This document shows positions 38,618 through 46,577 of a stretch of 64,000 nucleotides of DNA, one piece after another. Both the position numbers and the translations under genes were made by a program. Every line of letters begins with the position of its first letter. The stretch's first letter is position 1. The stretch lies in contig NZ_KQ955211.1 in assembly GCF_001546115.1 (NCBI RefSeq), forward strand, positions 156,435 through 220,434, written 5' to 3'. The notes beneath the pieces are model-generated. The model had not been told where the DNA came from. It was given only the letters and a program-made list of their open reading frames with translations, and did no database searches. This DNA is from Paracoccus aminovorans. Its GTDB lineage: Bacteria; Pseudomonadota; Alphaproteobacteria; Rhodobacterales; Rhodobacteraceae.

Positions 38618-39952
38618 ATGTCCTGGTTCAGCAAGGTCGCCTGGAAAGAGGGGCTGTTCCTGCAGCCCCAGCATCTGCAGCAGGCCGACCGCTATCACGA
38701 GCATCTGGTCCAGGCCCGCACCCGGCTGATCACCCCCTATCCCTGGGGCGTGGGCGAGCTGGTGCTGGACCGCGACCAGGCGCAGCAGGGCATGATCGCG
38801 CTGCGCGCCGTGGCCGGGATCATGCCCGACGGCACGCCTTTCGACGCGCCGGGCACCGGGCCGCTGCCGGTGCCGGTGCGGGTGCCCGAGGACGCGGCCG
38901 GGCAATTCGTCTGGTTGACCTTGCCCGATTCCAGCCCCAACATGCGCGACGCCGCCCCCTATGAGGACGAGGGCGCGACGACCCGCTGGGGCATCGTGAC
39001 CGAGACGGTCAGCGACAGCGCCTCGTCCGCGCGCATCGAGCAGGTGCTGGAACTGGCCGTGCCGCGGCTTGAGATCGCGATCCGCAAGACCCCGCGCCCC
39101 GGCTATCAGAACATCCGCCTGGCCCGCATCGCCGAGCTGCGCGACGGCGTGGTCACGCTGGACGAGACCTTTCCGCCGCCTTCGCTGGTCATCGGCGCGC
39201 ATCCGCAAGTCATGGGCTACCTGACCCGGGTCATCGGCTGGATCGAGGCGCGGCTGGAAAGCCTGTCGCGCTATGCCACCGACCCCTCGGCAGGCGGCGG
39301 CTTGCAGGCCAGCGACTACCTGATGCTGATGGCGCTGAACCGCCAGATCGGCGTCTTGCGCCACCTGTCTCGGACGCTGGCCGTGCATCCCGAGCAGCTT
39401 TACCGCGAACTGGTCTCGCTGGCGGGCGAGCTTGCCAGCTTCGACAGCGCCAGCCGGCACGCGCCGGATTACCCGGCCTATGACCACGAAAACCCCAAGG
39501 AAAGTTTCGGCGAGATCGTGGCCGACATCCAGCGCCTGCTGTCGCGCGACGTCGGCCGGGCGATCCGGCTGCCCTTGCAGCAGGTCCGGCAGAACTCCTA
39601 TCTGGCGGCGGTGGCGGATCGCAACCTGTTCCGCGAGGCCACATTCATCATCGAGGTCGAAAGCGCCAAGCCGCTGTCGCAGGTGCAGCTGCAGTTCCCC
39701 GAACTGTGCAAGGTCGGGCCGAACACCCGCATGTCGGAAATCGTCAACAACAACCTGCCCGGCATCGCGCTGCAGCACCTGCCGAACCCGCCGCGGCAGA
39801 TCCGGGTGCTGTCCTCGAACGTCTATTTCCGGCTGGAGCGCAACTCGCCGCTGTGGCGTGAATTCTCGACCGCGACGGCCATCGGCATGCATTTCGCCGG
39901 CGACTGGCCGAACCTGAAACTGGAACTGTGGGCGGTGCCCGAGAGGTCGTGA
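38618..39952 (+). CDS. tssK: T6SS baseplate protein TssK
   Basis: A 444-residue TssK, the trimeric baseplate protein that links the wedges to the TssL/TssM membrane complex. The N-terminal VAWKEGLFLQPQHLQQADRY is diagnostic, and LNRQIGVLRHLSRTLAVHPE and LPLQQVRQNSYLAAVADRNL in the second half match the family. A GGGAG-like site precedes the ATG. It follows the autotransporter by 79 bases, and its stop overlaps the tssL start (TGATG). Confidence 0.95.
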   Translation: MSWFSKVAWKEGLFLQPQHLQQADRYHEHLVQARTRLITPYPWGVGELVLDRDQAQQGMIALRAVAGIMPDGTPFDAPGTGPLPVPVRVPEDAAGQFVWLTLPDSSPNMRDAAPYEDEGATTRWGIVTETVSDSASSARIEQVLELAVPRLEIAIRKTPRPGYQNIRLARIAELRDGVVTLDETFPPPSLVIGAHPQVMGYLTRVIGWIEARLESLSRYATDPSAGGGLQASDYLMLMALNRQIGVLRHLSRTLAVHPEQLYRELVSLAGELASFDSASRHAPDYPAYDHENPKESFGEIVADIQRLLSRDVGRAIRLPLQQVRQNSYLAAVADRNLFREATFIIEVESAKPLSQVQLQFPELCKVGPNTRMSEIVNNNLPGIALQHLPNPPRQIRVLSSNVYFRLERNSPLWREFSTATAIGMHFAGDWPNLKLELWAVPERS

Positions 39953-41553
39953 TGGCGGGCAAGGACGACGACGGCGACAAGACGGTCTTCGGCGGCCCGC
40001 TTCCGGGTCAGCACCCGCAGGACTGGTCGCGGCCAGGGCCAGGCGGCGGCTCGGGCTCGCCCTTTGGCCAGCCGGCCGAGGGCCAGACCTGGATCGGCGG
40101 TCCGGCGCGCCCGGCAGCACAGCAACCGACCCCCGGCCATCAGGGCTATCCCGGTGGCTGGCAGCCGCCGGGGCAGGGCGGGCACAGCCCTTTCGGCCCG
40201 GCCGATCCCGCGCAGATCGGGCGGGCGGCGGGACCGGACCAGCGCGGCTTCTTTCCCGACATCGCCACGCCGCAGCAGCCGAACCGCGTCGCGCCGCGCA
40301 TCCCGCAGGCGCAGGCGATGCAGGTGCGCGATCTGGGCGCGGCCAGTTCCGCGAACCCGCTGATCGCCTCGGCTGCCCCCTTGCTGATCCTGCTGGGACG
40401 TCTGCGCACTGGCCTCGTCGAATTGCAGGTCGCGCCGCTGATGGAGCATGTCACGCGCGAAATCGACCGCTTCGAGCGCAATGCGCTCTCGCACGGCATC
40501 AACCCGCATGAGGCGCTGGTGGCAAAATACGCGCTGTCGGGCACCGCGGACGACATCGTCCAGAACCTGCCCGGCGCCGACCGCGGCAACTGGCAGCAAT
40601 ATTCCATGGTCGCGCGATTCTTTCACAAGCGCGATTCCGGCGTCGGCTTCTTCCAGGAGGCCGAAAAGGCGCTCTATGCCCCGGCGCAGAACTACAACCT
40701 GCTGGAGCTGATGCTGGTCTGCCTGTCCCTGGGCTTCGAGGGCCAGTTCCGCACCATGCCGAACGGCGCGGCAGAGCTGTCGCGCATCCGCAGCGCCATC
40801 TATGAAAGCCTGCGCCGGGTGAATCCGCGCCCGGACGAGGATATTTCCGTGATGTGGGTGCCGGTGGTGCAGGGCAGGGCGCGCCGCTTCGGCGCCATCC
40901 CGGTGCCGGCGGTGGCGGGCATCGCCGCCGTGGCGCTGGTCGCCGCCTTTGCCACGCTGCTGACGCTGATCAATCGCGACGCCGCCGTCGCGGCCGAGGA
41001 TCTGCGCGGCGTGGCGCTGGACGCGCCGGCGATCCAGATCGACCGCACCCCGGGCGAGGTCTATGTCGCCGAGATCCCGCAGCTGCAACGCATCCGCGAC
41101 GCCTTCGCGGCCGAAATCGCGGACGGCCGCGTCGGCGTCGAGGCCAAGGGCGACTATATCGCCATCCGCGTCGGCAACCTGCAGCTGTTCGACCTGGGCT
41201 CGGTCACGGTGAAGCCGGGCTTCGCCGACCTGGCCACCCGCATCGCCGAGGTGCTGAACGCCGAACCCGGCCCAATCCTGATCGAGGGCCATACCGACAA
41301 CGTGCCGGTCTCGGGCCGGGGCCGGTTCAAGGACAATTACCAGATCTCGGCCGCCCGCGCCGAGGGCGTGGCCGAGGTGCTGAAACCGCTGCTGAAAGAC
41401 CCCTCCCGCGTGACGACCGAGGGCCGGGGCGAGGACGATCCCGTCGCCGACAATGCCAGGCCCGAGGGCCAGGCCGCCAACCGCCGGGTCGAGATCATGC
41501 TGGCGCGCGAGGGCACCTATGACGCCCCCGCCCCGCAGGAGGCCGCGAATTGA
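39952..41553 (+). CDS. tssL: T6SS membrane protein TssL with C-terminal OmpA-like domain
   Basis: A 533-residue TssL of the evolved type. The start is ATG 39952 at the tssK stop, not an upstream ATG inside tssK. A Gly/Pro-rich N-terminal tail (about 1-115) carries DKTVFGG with Thr11, a likely phosphothreonine/FHA site. The cytoplasmic DotU domain spans about 120-290 (NPLIASAAPLLILLGRLR and QNYNLLELMLVCLSLGFEGQ). One membrane helix lies near 313-338. The periplasmic OmpA/MotB-type domain (about 395-520) has LIEGHTDNVPVSG, NYQISAARAEGVAEVL and NRRVEIML, and should bind peptidoglycan. This gives the membrane complex wall anchoring in the absence of TssJ. Confidence 0.94.
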   Translation: MAGKDDDGDKTVFGGPLPGQHPQDWSRPGPGGGSGSPFGQPAEGQTWIGGPARPAAQQPTPGHQGYPGGWQPPGQGGHSPFGPADPAQIGRAAGPDQRGFFPDIATPQQPNRVAPRIPQAQAMQVRDLGAASSANPLIASAAPLLILLGRLRTGLVELQVAPLMEHVTREIDRFERNALSHGINPHEALVAKYALSGTADDIVQNLPGADRGNWQQYSMVARFFHKRDSGVGFFQEAEKALYAPAQNYNLLELMLVCLSLGFEGQFRTMPNGAAELSRIRSAIYESLRRVNPRPDEDISVMWVPVVQGRARRFGAIPVPAVAGIAAVALVAAFATLLTLINRDAAVAAEDLRGVALDAPAIQIDRTPGEVYVAEIPQLQRIRDAFAAEIADGRVGVEAKGDYIAIRVGNLQLFDLGSVTVKPGFADLATRIAEVLNAEPGPILIEGHTDNVPVSGRGRFKDNYQISAARAEGVAEVLKPLLKDPSRVTTEGRGEDDPVADNARPEGQAANRRVEIMLAREGTYDAPAPQEAAN

Positions 41554-44500
41554 GACTGCTAGGCATCTACGTCCCGACCCCGCGCTGGAGCAAGCATGGC
41601 TGGTGGCGCTGGACCGTCACCCTGCTGGGCATCGCGGCGCTGTGCGCGGCGGTCTGGATCGGCGGGCCGATGACGGGCTGGGGGCCGCTGGCCTCGGTGT
41701 TCTGGCGGGGGCTGATCGTCGGGCTGATCCTGGCCGCGACGCTGACGGTGCTGCTGCTGCGCTGGCGCCGCCGCGTCCGCGCCGCCCGCGCCATCGAGCA
41801 GGCGCTGGTCCCGCCCGAACCCGAGGGCGACGGCAAGGCGCTGGCCGAGAAGATGTCCGAAGCCCTGGCGGTGCTGAAGAAATCCGGCGGCGCGGCCTCG
41901 CTCTACGACCTGCCCTGGTATGTCATCATCGGCCCGCCCGGCGCGGGCAAGACCACGGCGCTGGCCAATTCCGGCCTGGATTTCCCGCTGGCGCAGACCC
42001 AGGCGATCAGCGGCTTCGGCGGCACAAGGAACATGGATTTCTGGTTCGCCGAGGATGCGGTGCTGATCGACACCGCCGGCCGCTATACCACGCAGGACAG
42101 CGACAAGGTGGCCGACAAGGCCAGCTGGGACGCCTTCCTGGACCTGCTGAAACGCACCCGCCCGAACCGGCCGATCAACGGCGTGATCCTGTCCTTCTCG
42201 GTCGAGGACATGATGCAGCAGGACGCCGCGACGCTGCAATCCCATGCCGAGACGGTGCGCGCCCGGCTGGCGGAACTGCACGAGCATCTGAAGATCGACT
42301 TCCCGGTCTATGTGATGTTCACCAAGGCCGACCTGATCGCCGGTTTCCGCGAATATTTCAGCAGCTTCAGCCTGAACCGCCGCAAGCTGGTCTGGGGCGT
42401 GACCTTCCAGACCGCCGACCGCAAGGCGATCACGCATGAAGCGGTGCCGGCCGAGTTCGACCGCCTGGTCTCGCGCCTGTCGGACGAGATCATCGACCGG
42501 CTCAGCGAGGAACCCGATGGCGTCGCCCGCATCGCCATCTTCGGCCTGCCGGGCCAGATGGCCCTGCTGCGCGACAGCGTGGCCGGCTTCCTGCGCAAGG
42601 TGTTCGAGCCCACGCGCTACAAGACCAACGCCATCCTGCGCGGCTTCTACTTCACCTCGGGCACGCAAGAGGGCACGCCCATCGACCAGGTGCTGGGCGC
42701 GATCCAGGAGCCGGGCATGGGCATCGGATCAAGCTTCATGTCCGGGCGCGGCAAAAGCTTCTTCATCCACGACCTGCTGCGCGGGGTGGTGTTCCCGGAA
42801 CAGGGCTGGGTCTCGCATGACCGCAAGGCGGTGCGGCGCGCCTTCGTGCTGCGCAGCGTGGCCTTGGCTGCCATCGCGGTGCTGACGCTGGGCGCCGGCA
42901 CCGCCATCGGCGTCAGCTACTGGAAGAACCGCGAACTGGTCCGCACCGCCGAGGCCGAGACCACCAACTGGCGCCGCGCCGCCGCCGAGGAGTTGCAGCG
43001 CGACGTGATCGACGATCCGGACCTGACGCCGGTGCTGCCGCTGCTGAACGATCTGGCCAGCATGCCCGCCGGCTATGGCGACAGCGAGGAGCCCAGCCTG
43101 TGGGAAGGCTTCGGCCTCAGCCAGCGCGACCGCCTGAACAAGGTCGCGACCGATAGCTATTCCAATGCGCTGGAGCGGATGCTGCGCCCGCGGCTGATCC
43201 TGGACCTGGAACGGCGGATGCCCGAGATCATCGCCTCGGGCGAAATGACCGAGATCTATCGCGCGCTGAAGGTCTATCTGCTGCTCGGCAAGCAGGGCGA
43301 GACCACCGACGACCCCGCCATCGAGGCCTGGTTCGCGCAAAGCTGGCGGCAGGATTATCCCGGCCGCGCGGGGCTCGAGATGATCGACCAGCTTTCCGGG
43401 CACCTGAAGGCCATGCTGGCGCTGGACGACCGCCGCGATTTGCTGGTGACGCTGGACCAGACCACGGTGGACAAGGCCCGGGCGGCGATCTCGCAGCTGC
43501 CGCTGGACGAACAGGCCTATGCCATCATCAAGGACGGCGCCGTCGCCGCCGGCCTGCCCGACTGGGCGCTGGTGCAGGCGGCGGGCGGCAATGCCGCGAC
43601 GCAGGTCTTTGCCGCCCGTGACGGCAGCGACATTGCGGCCATGACCGTGCCGGGGCTTTATACCTATGAAGGCTTCTGGAGCTATTTCTACGACCAGCTG
43701 GCCGTGGTGGGCGAGGAATTGCGCCGCGACCAATGGGTGCTGGGCGATTACGCCAATTCCGACGAGATCGAGGGCCGGCTGGCGCGGCTGGACCGCGACC
43801 TGCTGGATCGTTACCGCGCCGAGTTCATCGCCGCCTGGAACACGGTGCTGGACAACCTGACGCTGGCCTCGATGGTCGCCGACAAGCCGCAATACGCCGC
43901 GCTGGGGACGGCGGCGCAGGCGCAGAATTCGCCCATCCTGGAACTGGTCAAGTCGGTCGCCGACCAGACCCAGCTGACCCGCGAATACGAGCAGCTGGAG
44001 GGCGAGCTGCCCGAGGCCCAAGCCGAGGCCGAGGGCAGCACGGCGGGCGGCATCGGCGATGCGCTGGCCTCGCGCATCCAGTCGCGCTCGTCCGGGGTGC
44101 AGCGCATTCTGATGGACGCGGCGATGCGCAAGCAAGGCAAGGCCGCGCGCCGCGCCGGCGCCGGGGCCGAGGAGGAGACCAACAGCGTCACCGCCCCCAT
44201 CGAGGCCATCGCGAAAGCCTTCGAGAACTGGCAGCTGCTGGTCGCGGGCGAGCCGGGCAAGCGGCCCATCGACACGCTGCTGGGCAACCTGGGCGCGGTC
44301 TGGGAAAACCTGCGCCTGGCCGAGCACAACCCCGACCAGTCGGCCGCCGCGCTGCCGACGCTGCTGAATTCGCTGACGCAATACAATTCGCAGCTGCCCG
44401 ACCCGCTGGCGCGCATGGTGACCAAGGCCGAGGGCGATTTCCGCTCGGGCGCCTCGGATGCCTCAATCGAGGTGATGAACCGGGCGCTGACCGACCGCAT

Positions 44501-45161
44501 CACCTTCATGTGCCGCGACACCATCGCGCCGGCCTATCCCTTCGGCAGCGGCTCGCGCAGCCTGTCCATCGACAATTTCGCCCGCTTCTTCGGCCCGGGT
44601 GGCGAGATGGACAAGTATTTCACCGAATACCTGGAGCCCTATGTCGAGCGCACCCCCGAGGGGCTGACCTGGCGCGCCGACAAGGAGATCACCCAGCGCC
44701 TGTCCACCGCCACCCTGCGCCAGTTCGAGCGGGCCGAGCGCATCCGCCGCGCGTTTTTCGCGGGCGGCGGCACCAGCCCTTCGGTCGAGATCACCGTGGC
44801 GCAGGTCGATGCGCATCCGACCGTGCGCTCGGCGATCCTGGCGATCAACGACACCGTGGTCGAGACCGCGACCGGCTCGATGCCGCGCACCGTGGTCTGG
44901 CCGGGGGCGGGCAAGTCCACCATCCTGCAACTGTCGCCGCCCCTGGAGCGCGACTCGGTGCTGCGATTCGAGGGCAGTTCCTGGACCTTCATGCAGTTCC
45001 TCGCCGCCGCCCGCTACAAGGAGCAACGCGGCGACACGCTGCGCGCCACCTTCATGCTGGGCGGGCGCAACATCACCTATGACTTCACCATCAACGCGGT
45101 GGCGAACCCCTTCACCATGCCCGAGATCAAGGATTTCCAATGCCCGCAGAGCATCGACTGA
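41550..45161 (+). CDS. tssM: T6SS membrane-complex protein TssM (IcmF)
   Basis: A 1203-residue IcmF-family protein spanning the inner membrane, the core of the T6SS channel. It starts at TTG 41550, which overlaps the tssL stop (ATTGA), indicating coupled translation. Helices lie at about 21-40, 50-70 and 430-450. The cytoplasmic domain between them has an intact Walker A GPPGAGKT (128-135), so it may bind nucleotide. The large periplasmic part ends with the conserved C-terminal fold (SMPRTVVWPGAGKSTILQLS, then SSWTFMQFLAAARY and TINAVANPF). It overlaps tagF by 22 bases. Confidence 0.95.
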   Translation: MRLLGIYVPTPRWSKHGWWRWTVTLLGIAALCAAVWIGGPMTGWGPLASVFWRGLIVGLILAATLTVLLLRWRRRVRAARAIEQALVPPEPEGDGKALAEKMSEALAVLKKSGGAASLYDLPWYVIIGPPGAGKTTALANSGLDFPLAQTQAISGFGGTRNMDFWFAEDAVLIDTAGRYTTQDSDKVADKASWDAFLDLLKRTRPNRPINGVILSFSVEDMMQQDAATLQSHAETVRARLAELHEHLKIDFPVYVMFTKADLIAGFREYFSSFSLNRRKLVWGVTFQTADRKAITHEAVPAEFDRLVSRLSDEIIDRLSEEPDGVARIAIFGLPGQMALLRDSVAGFLRKVFEPTRYKTNAILRGFYFTSGTQEGTPIDQVLGAIQEPGMGIGSSFMSGRGKSFFIHDLLRGVVFPEQGWVSHDRKAVRRAFVLRSVALAAIAVLTLGAGTAIGVSYWKNRELVRTAEAETTNWRRAAAEELQRDVIDDPDLTPVLPLLNDLASMPAGYGDSEEPSLWEGFGLSQRDRLNKVATDSYSNALERMLRPRLILDLERRMPEIIASGEMTEIYRALKVYLLLGKQGETTDDPAIEAWFAQSWRQDYPGRAGLEMIDQLSGHLKAMLALDDRRDLLVTLDQTTVDKARAAISQLPLDEQAYAIIKDGAVAAGLPDWALVQAAGGNAATQVFAARDGSDIAAMTVPGLYTYEGFWSYFYDQLAVVGEELRRDQWVLGDYANSDEIEGRLARLDRDLLDRYRAEFIAAWNTVLDNLTLASMVADKPQYAALGTAAQAQNSPILELVKSVADQTQLTREYEQLEGELPEAQAEAEGSTAGGIGDALASRIQSRSSGVQRILMDAAMRKQGKAARRAGAGAEEETNSVTAPIEAIAKAFENWQLLVAGEPGKRPIDTLLGNLGAVWENLRLAEHNPDQSAAALPTLLNSLTQYNSQLPDPLARMVTKAEGDFRSGASDASIEVMNRALTDRITFMCRDTIAPAYPFGSGSRSLSIDNFARFFGPGGEMDKYFTEYLEPYVERTPEGLTWRADKEITQRLSTATLRQFERAERIRRAFFAGGGTSPSVEITVAQVDAHPTVRSAILAINDTVVETATGSMPRTVVWPGAGKSTILQLSPPLERDSVLRFEGSSWTFMQFLAAARYKEQRGDTLRATFMLGGRNITYDFTINAVANPFTMPEIKDFQCPQSID

Positions 45162-45814
45162 CCGCCGGTGCGGCAGGGCTTTACGGCAAGCATCCGGGCT
45201 TCGGCGACTTCATCTCGGCCGGGCTGGCCGAGGGCTGGCCGGGTTTCGCGGACTGGTTGCAGGCGGGCTTGGGGGAATGGCGCGAGGCGCAGGGGCCGGA
45301 CTGGCAGCCGCGCTTCGATGCGGCGCCCGTGGTGCGGTTCTGGATCGGCCCGGCGCTGACCGGGGCGGGCCAGGCGCTGCGCGGCGTCATGGCGCCGTCG
45401 CGCGACCGCAGCGGCCGGCGCTTTCCGCTGGTCCTGGCGCAGGCGGGCGGGGCGCCCCCGGTGCTGGAGCCAGGCCAGGATTTCCACGACGCGGCCGAGG
45501 CGGCGCTGGCCGGCCTGCTGGCCGCCGACAGCTTCGATCCGCGCGCGGCGGCCGCCGCACTGGCGCTGCCCGCGCCCGGTCCGCCGGTGCCCGACTGGCC
45601 CGGCTTCTGGGCCGCCAATCCGGCGCTGTCGCCCGAACGGCTGCTGGCGCAGCTGGCCATGGCCGACCATGCCCATGCCACGGCCGGGCGCAGCTATTGG
45701 TGGTTCGGCGCCGGGGACGGCCCGTCGGGCGCCGCCTGCTGCCAAGGCTGGCCGGGCGTGGCCGAGCTGGGCTGGCTGATCGCCCGCGCGGCACCGGACG
45801 AGGTCGGGGCATGA
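45140..45814 (+). CDS. tagF: T6SS-associated protein TagF (ImpM)
   Basis: A 224-residue TagF, a cytoplasmic regulator that in Pseudomonas and Agrobacterium represses T6SS activity post-translationally; in Agrobacterium it acts together with PppA, through Fha. The start GLYGKHPGFGDFISAGL and the VRFWIGPALTGAGQALRGVM and PSRDRSGRRFPLVLA motifs are diagnostic. The start lies inside the end of tssM, and its stop overlaps the phosphatase gene (ATGA), which suggests joint production with PppA. Confidence 0.93.
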   Translation: MPAEHRLTAGAAGLYGKHPGFGDFISAGLAEGWPGFADWLQAGLGEWREAQGPDWQPRFDAAPVVRFWIGPALTGAGQALRGVMAPSRDRSGRRFPLVLAQAGGAPPVLEPGQDFHDAAEAALAGLLAADSFDPRAAAAALALPAPGPPVPDWPGFWAANPALSPERLLAQLAMADHAHATAGRSYWWFGAGDGPSGAACCQGWPGVAELGWLIARAAPDEVGA

Positions 45815-46575
45815 TCGAGATGAACACGAATTTCCGCTATGATTTCGCCGCCTTGACCGACCGGGGTTGCCTGCGCGACCAGAACGAGGACAGCGTCATC
45901 GCGCTGCCCGAATTCGGGCTTTGGGCCGTCGCGGACGGCATGGGCGGCCATGCGGCGGGCGAGGTCGCCAGCGGCATGATCGTCGAGGAGCTGGCCTCGA
46001 CCGGCGTCGCGGTCAGCGCCCAGGACCAGCGCGCGCGCGTCATCGCCCGCATCGACCGCGCCAATCGCCGCATCCTCGACCACGCCGGCCGGAACGGCGC
46101 GCGCGGCGCCGGCTCGACCGTGGCGGCGCTGCTGTTGCACGAGGGCGAACTGGCCTGCGTCTGGGCCGGCGACAGCCGGGTCTACCTGCTGCGCGACGGC
46201 CGGCTGACCCGGCTGACCCGCGACCACAGCGAGGTGGCGCTGCTGATCGCCGCCGGCCAGATGACCGAGGACGAGGCCCGCGCCTCGTCGCGCCGCAATG
46301 TCATCACCCGCGCCATCGGCGTCGGCGACCCCGCCGCGCCCGAGGTGGTGACCGGGCTCGCCATGGACCGCGACCGCTTCCTGATCTGCTCGGACGGGCT
46401 GACCGAGCATTTCGAGGATGCCGAGATCGCCCGGCTGCTGGGCCAGGCCGGCCGCGCCGCCAGCATCGCCGAAGCGCTGATCCGCGAGACCCTGGCGCGG
46501 GGCGCGCGCGACAATGTCAGCGTGATCGTGGTCGATTGCCAGGCGCCGCCGGCCCTGGTCGAGGAGCTGGACTGA
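45811..46575 (+). CDS. pppA: PP2C-type Ser/Thr protein phosphatase PppA
   Basis: A 254-residue PPM/PP2C phosphatase that reverses PpkA phosphorylation in T6SS control. All metal-binding motifs are present: DQNEDS (first Asp), VADGMGGHAAGEVAS, GSTVAALLL, WAGDSRVYLLR, SDGLTEHFED and GARDNVSVIVV. It is single-domain and soluble. It overlaps tagF by four bases and is followed 2 bases later by ppkA, so phosphatase and kinase are made from one message. Confidence 0.94.
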   Translation: MIEMNTNFRYDFAALTDRGCLRDQNEDSVIALPEFGLWAVADGMGGHAAGEVASGMIVEELASTGVAVSAQDQRARVIARIDRANRRILDHAGRNGARGAGSTVAALLLHEGELACVWAGDSRVYLLRDGRLTRLTRDHSEVALLIAAGQMTEDEARASSRRNVITRAIGVGDPAAPEVVTGLAMDRDRFLICSDGLTEHFEDAEIARLLGQAGRAASIAEALIRETLARGARDNVSVIVVDCQAPPALVEELD

Positions 46576-46577
46576 CC

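Noticed and set aside
34663..38634. 1323-residue minus-strand frame opposite the autotransporter
   Set aside because: Repetitive only because it is antisense to the passenger repeats; no start site or domain.
41526..41553. ATG start for tssM
   Set aside because: No in-frame ATG lies nearby; the TTG overlapping the tssL stop is followed at once by the conserved N-terminus.
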